A DNA stretch of 7,782 nt, taken from positions 1 to 7,782 of the forward strand of contig JABXGY010000103.1 in the NCBI GenBank assembly GCA_016550395.1, given 5' to 3'. The translations under genes and the position numbers were made by a program. Of this stretch, positions 1 to 6,344 are shown one piece after another; the stretch's first letter is position 1, and the number at the start of each line of letters is the position of its first letter. Source of the stretch: an archaeon (GTDB lineage: Archaea > Asgardarchaeota > Hermodarchaeia > Hermodarchaeales > Hermodarchaeaceae). Below the pieces are notes generated by a model. That model saw only the letters and a program-made list of their open reading frames with translations, did no database searches and was not told the DNA's origin.

Positions 1-145
1 CAACGATTGTGCCTGCATAATAAAGGGCAATAAACACACATCCCACAGCAAGATACTGTCAATCTACCTTGAAGCTAGAAAAGCCTTTTTGCCTTTCACA
101 ACCTTGGAACATTGAATTAAAAATATGCTATCCTTTACGGATTAA
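1..145. other. Left-edge intergenic stretch
   Basis: No gene can be supported here. Plus-strand frame 2 is open from the window edge to a TGA near position 113, and a minus-strand frame encodes a short hydrophobic run, but both are too short and lack a start, motif or ribosome site. The stretch has a T-rich patch around 85-97 that could end a transcript entering from the left. Its right end carries the A/T-rich box that probably drives the hydrolase gene starting at 146. Confidence 0.4.
117..128 (+). promoter_or_regulatory. TATA-like box for a leaderless transcript
   Basis: An A/T-rich box, TTAAAAATATGC, is centred about 24 bases upstream of the ATG at 146. In archaea transcription starts roughly 25 bases downstream of the TATA centre, so the predicted start falls on or next to the start codon. 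No Shine-Dalgarno sequence precedes that ATG. Together these fit a leaderless mRNA. The box and spacing are seen; promoter function is inferred. Confidence 0.45.
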
Positions 146-847
146 ATGAGGTTGACATTCGTGGAATCAACTCCTCTTCGAATCACCCGTAACACCTACT
201 GTATTGGCGGTCCAAATATTACAGATCCAGATGATTGTTTCATCTATCTTGTTAACTTAGATGGTCACCTGATCCTCATTGATGCTGGTATTGGTCGAAG
301 TACCGATCGGCTTTTGACAAACATATCTCAGCTAGGATTAAATCCACGAAATATCGCTCTTCTGGTTTTGACCCATGAACATGTGGATCATGTAGGTGGC
401 GCAGAGCCTCTTCAATCCCGATTAAAATTCAAGATTGCAGCCCATCAAAAAGCTAAACGCGTTATCAGTAAAGGGGATTCAAGTGCAAGTGCTGCCAAAA
501 ATTATGGTATTTCTCTCTCTCCGACACCCATAGACATCACCTTAAGCGGTGATGCGGGTTCTGTACCGATAGGTGATGGTAGTCTTCACTATCTCCATAC
601 ACCGGGTCATACTCCAGGTAGTATTGTCCTGTATTTCAATGATGGCGACAGACGTGTCCTTTTCGGTCAAGACTTGCATGGGCCTTTCAATAAAGCCTGG
701 GGGAGTAATATCAGACAATGGCGCACTTCTATGAAATTAGTGTTAGCCTTAGAAGCAGACATTCTTTGCGAGGGACACTATGGAGTGTATCGGGGAAAGT
801 CAGCAGTACGCCAATTCATCTTTGGACTTTTGAATCAAACTACATAA
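146..847 (+). CDS. Metallo-beta-lactamase-fold hydrolase (glyoxalase II-like)
   Basis: This 233-residue protein is a single-domain metallo-beta-lactamase-fold hydrolase with a full di-metal site. The signature THEHVDH gives H77, H79, D81 and H82. TPGHTPGS gives H155, FGQD gives the bridging D176, and CEGH gives H211. LILIDAGIG (residues 42-50) is the usual strand before the site. The set of ligands matches glyoxalase II/thioesterase-type members, but the substrate cannot be read from the sequence. No signal peptide or membrane segment is visible, so it should be cytoplasmic. The start is the only good ATG; it lacks a Shine-Dalgarno site and lies at leaderless distance from a TATA-like box. 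It converges on the thiolase gene with 44 bases between stops. Being next to acyl-CoA genes makes acyl thioester hydrolysis a possible but untested role. Confidence 0.9.
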   Translation: MRLTFVESTPLRITRNTYCIGGPNITDPDDCFIYLVNLDGHLILIDAGIGRSTDRLLTNISQLGLNPRNIALLVLTHEHVDHVGGAEPLQSRLKFKIAAHQKAKRVISKGDSSASAAKNYGISLSPTPIDITLSGDAGSVPIGDGSLHYLHTPGHTPGSIVLYFNDGDRRVLFGQDLHGPFNKAWGSNIRQWRTSMKLVLALEADILCEGHYGVYRGKSAVRQFIFGLLNQTT

Positions 848-891
848 CCTATTTTCGACTTAGTTGCCTTGGGGTGGGTTCGCAGTGCGGT
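848..891. other. Short convergent intergenic spacer
   Basis: Only 44 bases separate the stop of the plus-strand hydrolase from the stop of the minus-strand thiolase. The spacer holds a small perfect palindrome, CGCAGTGCG (about 881-889), and a TTTT run at 852-855. No strong stem followed by a T-run is present, so the terminators of these two genes are either simple T-rich archaeal types or lie inside the neighbouring genes. Confidence 0.4.
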
Positions 892-2061
892 TTATTTCTC
901 TCTTTCAATAATCGTTGCTGTTCCGAGCCCAAGGCCACAACAAAAAGTGGCAAGGCCAAATCTACCATTGCTATCTTCCATGACATTTAACAGAGTCGTA
1001 ATAACCCGTGCCCCAGACGCGCCTAACGGATGTCCTAAAGCGATTGATCCTCCATGGACATTAAGTCGTGAATCTAAAAGAGGATCAAACCCTAACATCT
1101 TTCCTGCTGCAATTACTACACTCGAAAATGCTTCATTTACCTCGATTGCGTCAAGCTCATCGATAGTCAGATTTGCTCGTTTCAGACAGGGAGGCGTTGC
1201 AAAAATAGGACCCTCAAGGCACATAACCGGTTCGGTTCCTACAACAGCTTGAGATTTTACGATGGCACGAGGTTTCAAATTAAGTTCGTCTGCTTTTTCA
1301 CGAGACATTAACATGACCGCCGCTGCCCCATCATTAATGGGACAACAATTACCAGCAGTGATTTTGCCACCAAATAGAGGTGGAAGTGTAGCCAATTTTT
1401 CGAGCGAGGTGTTTGGTCGTGGGCTTTCATCTTTTTCAATGAGTTTGAAACTGCCATCCTCTTGTCGAGCTTTAATAGGGACTACTTCATTAGCAAATTT
1501 TCCCGAGTTCCATGCAGCAACGGCTTTCTGATGACTCCATAAAGCAAACTTGTCAAGATCCTCCCGTGGAATATCATACTTTTCAGCCATTCGTTCTGCT
1601 GACATAGGCATGGGAATGAATTGGTACTTTTTTACAAGCTCAGGATTGAAAACAGCATAACCTTCACCAAAGTCTGCTCCAATAGGAAGCCAACTCATAT
1701 GTTCAACTCCAGCAGCAATGACGATATCAGCATTGTACGTAGAAATGGATTGAGCTGCAAAATTTACGGCCTGTTGAGACGAGCCACATGCCCGGTTGAT
1801 TGAACAACCTGGAACGGTATATGGGAAATCGGCTCCTAAAAGGGCTAATCGACCAATGTTTGCCCCTTGCCATGCTGTTTGGGTGTTACAACCCATCATT
1901 ACATCATCGACATCTTTGGGATTTACTTTCGTTCGCTTAGTAATTTCCCTTAGCACATGCGAAGCCAGCTCATCGGGTCGAGTATGGGCAAAAGCACGAT
2001 CCTTCCTGCCTATAGGTGTTCGAATAGCATCCACAATAACAGTTTCGCGAAGTTGTTTCAT
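892..2061 (-). CDS. Acetyl-CoA acyltransferase (thiolase)
   Basis: This 389-residue protein is a full-length degradative-type thiolase, the usual size for the family. Thiolases cleave 3-oxoacyl-CoA with CoA to give acetyl-CoA and a shortened acyl-CoA, or run the reverse condensation. The nucleophile is C92 in NRACGSSQQA. N309-F312 is the NEAF box, H344 lies in ALGHPLGASG, and C374 is the second catalytic cysteine in FCCGLGLG. The usual GGG of that last motif is changed to GLG, and C374 is followed by another cysteine. The loop TAGNCCPINDG (residues 235-245) also has paired cysteines at 239-240. The start is secure: AAGGTGA on the minus strand sits 7 bases before the ATG. It lies 21 bases downstream of the enoyl-CoA hydratase gene and is very probably co-transcribed. 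Chain-length preference cannot be told from the sequence. Confidence 0.95.
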   Translation of the reverse strand: MKQLRETVIVDAIRTPIGRKDRAFAHTRPDELASHVLREITKRTKVNPKDVDDVMMGCNTQTAWQGANIGRLALLGADFPYTVPGCSINRACGSSQQAVNFAAQSISTYNADIVIAAGVEHMSWLPIGADFGEGYAVFNPELVKKYQFIPMPMSAERMAEKYDIPREDLDKFALWSHQKAVAAWNSGKFANEVVPIKARQEDGSFKLIEKDESPRPNTSLEKLATLPPLFGGKITAGNCCPINDGAAAVMLMSREKADELNLKPRAIVKSQAVVGTEPVMCLEGPIFATPPCLKRANLTIDELDAIEVNEAFSSVVIAAGKMLGFDPLLDSRLNVHGGSIALGHPLGASGARVITTLLNVMEDSNGRFGLATFCCGLGLGTATIIEREK

Positions 2062-2082
2062 TCTCTTTTCACCTTAGTTGCT

Positions 2083-2871
2083 CTATTCTCCTTTGAATTC
2101 GGGTTTGCGTTTCTGCAAAAATGCAGTGATTCCCTCAAAAATGTCTTTTGTTGTGAACGTTTTTGCAAAAGCTTGCGCTTCATAAGCTAAACCAATTTCG
2201 AGAGGCACCTGTGTGCCATAATTAAGACATTGTTTGACCAGTTTCATCGCGATAGGAGCCCGCTCTGCGAGTACTTGTGCAAAGACTCGGACTTCATTTT
2301 CAAAGGAGTCATCTGAAAATACGTGATCCACTAATCCAATTGCTAACGCCTCATCCGCATTATACTGCTTACCAAACATGATTGCCTCTCGGGCCTTCGC
2401 TAGTCCTATAATACGGGGCAAACGCTGGGTTCCTCCCCATGCAGGAAGTAGCCCTAAATTTACTTCTGTAAGCCCAATTTTGGCTCGCTTGGAAGCCAAG
2501 CGAAAGTCACAGGCTAGGGCGATTTCACAACCCCCACCATAGGCATGTCCATTGACTGCTGCAATAACAGGTTGTGGCAACCTGTCTATCATTGCCAGAA
2601 TCTCATGACCCTTAGATGCAATATATTGCGCATAATCAGGTGTAACCCCACCCATAAACACGGATAAGTCTGCACCAACTGAGAAGGCCTTTTTTCCTGC
2701 ACCTGTGATAATCAGAACACGAATCTCCTTGTCTAGTTCAACTTTCATTAGGGTTTGCTGTAGGTGAAGGGCAAGATCCTCGTTGATGCTATTCAATTTT
2801 TCTGGACGGTTCAACACGAGCCAAGCAATCTTATGTTCTGGCTCTTTCTTCAACAGGACAGTATCAGTCAT
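2083..2871 (-). CDS. Enoyl-CoA hydratase (crotonase family)
   Basis: This gene encodes a crotonase-fold enoyl-CoA hydratase of 262 residues, the normal family length. It adds water to trans-2-enoyl-CoA to give 3-hydroxyacyl-CoA. NRPEKLNSIN (residues 21-30) is the classic N-terminal motif. FSVGADL (63-69) and YGGGCE (111-116) build the oxyanion hole. Both catalytic glutamates are present, E116 and E136 (in LTEVNLGLLP), which favours true hydratase activity over other crotonase reactions. GGTQRLPR and the C-terminal EGITAFLQKRKP are also typical. Three starts are possible: TTG at 2904, ATG at 2874 and ATG at 2871. I chose 2871 because GAGGT then has a 7-base spacing, as for the thiolase; 2874 would add one Met. 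It is the first gene of the hydratase-thiolase operon and is divergent from the acyl-CoA synthetase. Confidence 0.93.
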   Translation of the reverse strand: MTDTVLLKKEPEHKIAWLVLNRPEKLNSINEDLALHLQQTLMKVELDKEIRVLIITGAGKKAFSVGADLSVFMGGVTPDYAQYIASKGHEILAMIDRLPQPVIAAVNGHAYGGGCEIALACDFRLASKRAKIGLTEVNLGLLPAWGGTQRLPRIIGLAKAREAIMFGKQYNADEALAIGLVDHVFSDDSFENEVRVFAQVLAERAPIAMKLVKQCLNYGTQVPLEIGLAYEAQAFAKTFTTKDIFEGITAFLQKRKPEFKGE

Positions 2872-2878
2872 CATTTCT

Positions 2879-2883
2879 ACCTC
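2879..2883 (-). promoter_or_regulatory. Ribosome binding site deciding the hydratase start
   Basis: The minus strand reads GAGGT here. It is 4 bases before the ATG at 2874 and 7 bases before the ATG at 2871. The second spacing matches that of the thiolase and PHP genes in this window. It lies downstream of the TTG at 2904, so it speaks against that longer start. Confidence 0.55.
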
Positions 2884-2908
2884 GAAGCTTGAGTGATTCA
2901 ACAACGCC

Positions 2909-2963
2909 TAATAATATCAGTAAGTATCCTGCTTTGAAACGAAAAACCTTACGAAAATATATT
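2909..2963 (-). promoter_or_regulatory. Candidate promoter boxes for the hydratase-thiolase operon
   Basis: Two A/T-rich boxes read toward the hydratase. AATATATTTT (2963 to 2954 on the minus strand) would give a leader of roughly 60 bases. ATATTATTA (2917 to 2909) would start transcription near 2887 and give a leader of about 15 bases that just includes the GAGGT ribosome site. The sequence alone does not choose between them. Confidence 0.3.
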
Positions 2964-2985
2964 GAAAAATAGGACAGTTTAGCCA

Positions 2986-2995
2986 GTATTTATAG
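2986..2995 (+). promoter_or_regulatory. TATA-like box for acyl-CoA synthetase
   Basis: GTATTTATAG lies about 58 bases before the ATG at 3049. At archaeal TATA distance, transcription would start near 3016, giving a leader of about 33 bases that holds a GTGAG ribosome site. The box sits in the same divergent region as the hydratase promoter candidates, so one regulator could control both units; no clear operator is visible. Confidence 0.4.
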
Positions 2996-3039
2996 TGGAT
3001 AAAACTTATCGAACGACCAGTTGTTGATTCCGATGGGAT

Positions 3040-3044
3040 GTGAG
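3040..3044 (+). promoter_or_regulatory. Ribosome binding site deciding the acyl-CoA synthetase start
   Basis: GTGAG, complementary to the GGTGA part of the archaeal Shine-Dalgarno consensus, ends 4 bases before the ATG at 3049. The GTG inside it could itself be an in-frame start three codons earlier, but then it would have no ribosome site of its own. Confidence 0.5.
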
Positions 3045-3048
3045 TAAC

Positions 3049-4695
3049 ATGAAAAGGTTTTGGCAAAAAAGCTGGCCAGAAGGGTTTCCTTATGACATCG
3101 AAATACCCAAGATGACAATCCATGAAACCCTAACCGCGACGGCAAGCCAGTATCCTGATAATCCGGCATATTACTTCCAAGGCAAGAAGTTAACCTTTCA
3201 GGAAATCGAGTTGCTTTCTAATCAGCTCGCCAATGCGCTAATTCAATTGGGTGTGAAAAAGGGTGACCGTATTGCATTCATGCTTCCCAATATTCCTCAA
3301 GCTCCATTAGCACTCTTCGGAATACTCAAAGCTGGTGCTATTGCGACGCCTATCAACCCCTTATTCAAACAACATGAATTAAACTATCAGATAAACTCAG
3401 CAGACGTAAAACACCTCATAGCCCTTGATCTATTTCACGACATTATCGAAACGGGTAAACAAGACACATCTCTTGAATCTGTAATCTATACACGAACAGG
3501 TGAATACTTGAGTAAAGCTAAAGCAGTTCTAGGTCGGTTAGCCAGAAAAATTCCTCATCCCAAGCTTCCCTCAGGCTCTGATATTCACTTCTTACAAGAT
3601 TTGTTGAAAATCCAATCTACCACATATCCTTCGATAAATGTTAATTCGGATGAGACAGCCGCCTTGTTATTTACTGGTGGAACCACGGGACCCCCGAAGG
3701 GTGCGATGTTAACCCATCAGAACTTTATGTTTAACGCGAAAGTCGGAAGCCAGTGGTTCAAGGTACGAGAGGGTCAAGAATGCTTCATCGGGGTATTACC
3801 CGCGTTTCATGCCTTTGGCTTTTCATGCATCATCATTCTCTCTACCCTAATCGCAGCATCAGTGGTGCTCATACCCCGCCCAGACATCAAAGAAATCCTG
3901 AAAAGTATCCAACAGTATCAAGCGACAGTGCTAGTCGGGGTGCCGACACTCTATGTGTCGTTGCTAGCGAGTCCACTACTAAAGGAATATGATATCAGCA
4001 GCCTCGAAAATTGTTTTTCAGGTGCTGCATCATTACCTGTTGAAGTCTTAGAGCAATTCCAACGAGAAACAGGAAGTTACATCGTTGAAGGCTATGGCAT
4101 GACTGAAACCTCGCCCATTCTTACTCTCATTCCTCAAGGCGTTCTTCGTCCTGGAGCGGTAGGGATTCCCACATTCAATACTGACATCAAAATTGTTGAC
4201 CAAATAGATGATTCGAAAGATTTACCAATTGGTGAATGGGGCGAAATCTTAGCTAGGGGACCTCAAATCTTCCAAGGGTACTGGAATGCTCCAGACGCCA
4301 CTTCAGAGACACTTCGAGGAGGGTGGTTGCATACTGGTGATGTGGGACGTTTCGACGAGGATGGTTACCTGTATATTGGTGACCGAAAGAAGGATCTAAT
4401 CAAACGCAGCGGTTATTCAGTATTTCCAGCCGAAGTTGAAGCATTACTCTATAGGCATCACGCTGTTGCTGAATGCGCTGTTGTTGGTGTTCCTGCTCCC
4501 CGGGTTGGCGAAGAGGTGAAAGCCTTCATCGTCCTTAAATCCGAGTTTCAAGGTCAAATCACTGAAGACGAAATCCGGGAATGGGCTAAAGAAGAAATGG
4601 CTGCTTATAAATATCCGCGCATAGTTGAATTTCGAGACGCCCTTCCCAAATCAGCTGTTGGGAAAATCCTCCGCCGGGAATTGCGTAAAGATTAG
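3049..4695 (+). CDS. Long-chain acyl-CoA synthetase (FadD-like, AMP-forming)
   Basis: The 548-residue product is an adenylate-forming (ANL superfamily) ligase that activates a fatty acid with ATP and CoA to acyl-CoA, AMP and pyrophosphate. All core motifs are present: the phosphate loop FTGGTTGPPKG (208-218), YGMTE (349-353), the ribose-binding aspartate D431 in WLHTGD, the hinge/A8 region DRKKDLIKRSGYSVFP (445-460), and the C-terminal catalytic lysine K539 in SAVGKILRREL. The GGTTG form of the loop, in place of SGTTG, and the overall length resemble bacterial long-chain FadD proteins. The exact chain length is not readable. A GTG three codons upstream is an alternative start. No signal peptide is seen. 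It is transcribed divergently from the hydratase-thiolase operon and supplies the acyl-CoA those enzymes would act on after dehydrogenation. Confidence 0.94.
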   Translation: MKRFWQKSWPEGFPYDIEIPKMTIHETLTATASQYPDNPAYYFQGKKLTFQEIELLSNQLANALIQLGVKKGDRIAFMLPNIPQAPLALFGILKAGAIATPINPLFKQHELNYQINSADVKHLIALDLFHDIIETGKQDTSLESVIYTRTGEYLSKAKAVLGRLARKIPHPKLPSGSDIHFLQDLLKIQSTTYPSINVNSDETAALLFTGGTTGPPKGAMLTHQNFMFNAKVGSQWFKVREGQECFIGVLPAFHAFGFSCIIILSTLIAASVVLIPRPDIKEILKSIQQYQATVLVGVPTLYVSLLASPLLKEYDISSLENCFSGAASLPVEVLEQFQRETGSYIVEGYGMTETSPILTLIPQGVLRPGAVGIPTFNTDIKIVDQIDDSKDLPIGEWGEILARGPQIFQGYWNAPDATSETLRGGWLHTGDVGRFDEDGYLYIGDRKKDLIKRSGYSVFPAEVEALLYRHHAVAECAVVGVPAPRVGEEVKAFIVLKSEFQGQITEDEIREWAKEEMAAYKYPRIVEFRDALPKSAVGKILRRELRKD

Positions 4696-4794
4696 ATTCA
4701 CCAATCATAATGATTAGGGCCTCTTCATTTGTGGATTGAAATATAGGGAGTACAAGCGTCGCGCTGGGCGCTATTTCTGGAAAATATAATCTCA
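4696..4794. other. Convergent intergenic region with two inverted repeats
   Basis: This spacer lies between the convergent ends of the acyl-CoA synthetase and beta-CASP genes. It holds a 13-base palindrome, AATCATAATGATT (4703-4715), and a GC-rich hairpin, AGCGTC-GCGCTG-GGCGCT (4755-4772, six-pair stem with one G-T pair, six-base loop). Neither is followed by a long T-run on either strand, so bacterial-type termination is unlikely. The minus strand has a weak TTTT just past the beta-CASP stop. Confidence 0.4.
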
Positions 4795-6108
4795 CTAATT
4801 GAAGCTGATCGACTGACCGCAAGTGGCTGCTTGGGCTTCAAATCCAAACTGTTCATTGAGAGTTAGAGCTAGATTTTCACAAGATGCAGATTCTCCATGC
4901 ATTGTGAGAATGCTTGGGTTTCCTTGTACCTGTTTGAGATAATGAAGCACATCTTGTCGCCCGACATGGCAGGAGAAATCAAAGCTGGCTACCCGCGCTT
5001 TGACTTGATATGTGCTAAACTCTTGATGTTTTCCAATTAGTGGAATTCTACCACTTTCAATTAATTCAGCGCCTGGTGTTCCAGGTAGTTGTTTCCCAAC
5101 CAGTAACACACTACTTCGTGAATCTGCTGCGATATTCCTTAAGTAAATCTGTGCTGTTCCGCCTTTGAGCATACCGGCAGGTGCGATGATAATTGCCGGT
5201 TCGTTAAGTGCTGCTTTCCGGTCAGAATTATTTCGAATAAACGACGCTTTGTTTGCAGCCTTGTTCAGATTAAAGCCGCCGATAAAAGACTTGTTATGCT
5301 GTTGTAAAATGCGAGTTACTTTCCGTGCCATCCCATCAATGAAAATAGGATAGTCTAGTCCTTGATGGCGATGTTGGTCTAGAACTGTTAAAATTTCCTG
5401 TGCCCGTCCAACAGCAAAAGACGGAACTAACACTGTACCACCCGATTCAATGGATGACCTAGCTGACTCGATAAAGGCTTCTTCTACCTTGCGTCGAGAA
5501 GGGTGATTCTCACGGGCATATGTACTTTCAACAATCACTAAATCAAGATCACCAAGGGTTCGAAGGGTTTGAGCGCCTTTGACTAATCGAGTATCAGTGG
5601 TGTTAAGGTCCCCGGTATATAATATCCGTGCAGCTCCTCCACCGTTAGCTTCGGTTTCAACAAGAATTGACGCACTTCCCGGGATATGTCCTGCATCAAG
5701 GAGAGTGAATCTCATTTTTGGATGAATTTGAAGAGGTTTACCATATTCAAGGGTGTGTGTATTGTGGAGAAGAGTTTGTACTTCTTTGCGTTCAAAGGCT
5801 AGTGAATCTCCGCCGATATGAAGCATATCCATCAGAAGAAGACGAACTAGTTCTTTTGTTAGTGGAGTTGAATACAAGGGAACTCGATGATTTTGACTCC
5901 CTGTGATAAGTGGAAGGCTTCCACTATGGTCTAGATGTGCGTGAGTAAGTACGCTCGTTAAGTTCCGTGTGGATGTAGGTAGAGGTACCCGACTTGTGCC
6001 ATTGAAAGCGGTGCCATAATCCATGACGACTCGGGCAGCTCCTTGTTCAACAAGAACAGCAGATGCTCCGACGCGGTGACAACCACCGAGGAAGGTTACT
6101 TTTGTCAT
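4795..6108 (-). CDS. Beta-CASP RNase, archaeal CPSF2-like (no KH domains)
   Basis: This 437-residue protein is a metallo-beta-lactamase/beta-CASP nuclease related to CPSF73, the family that cuts or trims RNA with two zinc ions. Metallo-beta-lactamase residues are D30, H56-x-H58-x-D60-H61, H141 (DAGHIPGS) and D167 (YTGDL). The beta-CASP domain sits between about 195 and 340. Motif A is E194 (VIVESTY), motif B is H381 (FSCHVGR) and motif C is H404 (TMHGE). VPSFAVGRAQE and APAGMLKGG are typical family segments. The N-terminus begins directly with VTFLGG, so the two KH domains of the archaeal termination factor aCPSF1 are absent; length and layout fit aCPSF2. The Asp that normally follows motif B (HxD) is G383. 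The start is firm, as a TGA lies in frame three codons upstream. An extended non-coding leader precedes it. Confidence 0.92.
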   Translation of the reverse strand: MTKVTFLGGCHRVGASAVLVEQGAARVVMDYGTAFNGTSRVPLPTSTRNLTSVLTHAHLDHSGSLPLITGSQNHRVPLYSTPLTKELVRLLLMDMLHIGGDSLAFERKEVQTLLHNTHTLEYGKPLQIHPKMRFTLLDAGHIPGSASILVETEANGGGAARILYTGDLNTTDTRLVKGAQTLRTLGDLDLVIVESTYARENHPSRRKVEEAFIESARSSIESGGTVLVPSFAVGRAQEILTVLDQHRHQGLDYPIFIDGMARKVTRILQQHNKSFIGGFNLNKAANKASFIRNNSDRKAALNEPAIIIAPAGMLKGGTAQIYLRNIAADSRSSVLLVGKQLPGTPGAELIESGRIPLIGKHQEFSTYQVKARVASFDFSCHVGRQDVLHYLKQVQGNPSILTMHGESASCENLALTLNEQFGFEAQAATCGQSISFN

Positions 6109-6182
6109 TTTCTTTCATTCCCTCATTTAATCATAATTTTCTTAGTGGTCGGACGTGGGCTCAATGAAAACCCCACGCGCGG

Positions 6183-6194
6183 GCAAATATTTGC
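6183..6194. repeat. Perfect 12-base palindrome
   Basis: GCAAATATTTGC reads the same on both strands, and the next flanking positions continue it with one mismatch followed by a match. Such a palindrome can be the site of a dimeric regulator. Its A/T-rich centre could also serve as a TATA element in either direction. It overlaps one arm of the neighbouring 7-pair stem by two bases, so DNA and RNA roles would be alternatives. Confidence 0.4.
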
Positions 6195-6231
6195 TCCAAA
6201 CTATACGAGTTGCGTGATGCAACCTTGGAGC
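6193..6231 (-). other. Two-tier hairpin upstream of the beta-CASP gene
   Basis: GCTCCAA at 6193-6199 pairs perfectly with TTGGAGC at 6225-6231. Inside, GTTGC (6209-6213) pairs with GCAAC (6219-6223) around a 5-base loop, leaving a 9-base bulge on one side and 1 base on the other. Twelve perfect pairs within 39 bases is more than expected by chance in such a short stretch. It is not a tRNA: it is too short and has no T-arm motif. Confidence 0.4.
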
Positions 6232-6344
6232 CAGACATATGGATTTTATTCTCTTTACTGTTTTCAGATGACATGTTTCATCACCTTTTGGTGTTCTCAA
6301 TCTTGTTTCGTAATCGTGACAAGTTAACCTGCTTTTTTCTGAAC

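Larger units (their letters stand above)
6109..6344 (-). other. Non-coding leader region of the beta-CASP gene with inverted repeats
   Basis: No convincing gene lies in these 236 bases. Toward the nuclease gene, the minus strand carries a 7-pair stem (6193-6199 with 6225-6231) enclosing a perfect 5-pair hairpin (6209-6213 with 6219-6223). Next come an overlapping palindrome, GCAAATATTTGC (6183-6194), and a 6-pair stem CGTGGG/CCCACG (6154-6159 with 6172-6177). Possible TATA-like boxes read toward the gene around 6241-6252 and 6133-6141; the nearer one would give an almost leaderless mRNA. A loose GAGGG sits 11 bases before the ATG. Whether these repeats act as RNA leader structures or DNA operators is unknown. 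Confidence 0.45.

Noticed and set aside
2..115. Open plus-strand frame from the left edge to a TGA, and a hydrophobic minus-strand frame over 1-58.
   Set aside because: About 37 and 19 codons respectively, with no motif, credible start or ribosome site; open frames of this length are expected by chance.
892..2190. Several plus-strand frames opposite the thiolase and hydratase genes.
   Set aside because: They are antisense shadows of well-supported genes and show no family motifs.
2872..2904. Longer hydratase starting at TTG 2904.
   Set aside because: The extra residues exceed normal family length, and the GAGGT ribosome site lies downstream of that TTG.
4755..4772. GC-rich hairpin as an intrinsic terminator between convergent genes.
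   Set aside because: No T-run follows on either strand, so it does not meet the usual criterion; it is described only as an inverted repeat.
6193..6231. tRNA-like element because of a perfect 7-pair outer stem.
   Set aside because: At 39 bases it is far too short, with no anticodon arm and no GGTTC-type T arm on either strand.
6264..6284. Box C/D sRNA-like pair on the minus strand: GTGATGA, 10 bases, CTGA.
   Set aside because: No C' or second D box follows at a suitable distance and there is no terminal stem, so it is only half of an archaeal C/D guide RNA.
6043..6327. 94-codon plus-strand frame overlapping the start of the nuclease gene.
   Set aside because: It runs antisense over a firm coding start, has no recognisable motif or ribosome site, and looks like chance translation of the leader region.
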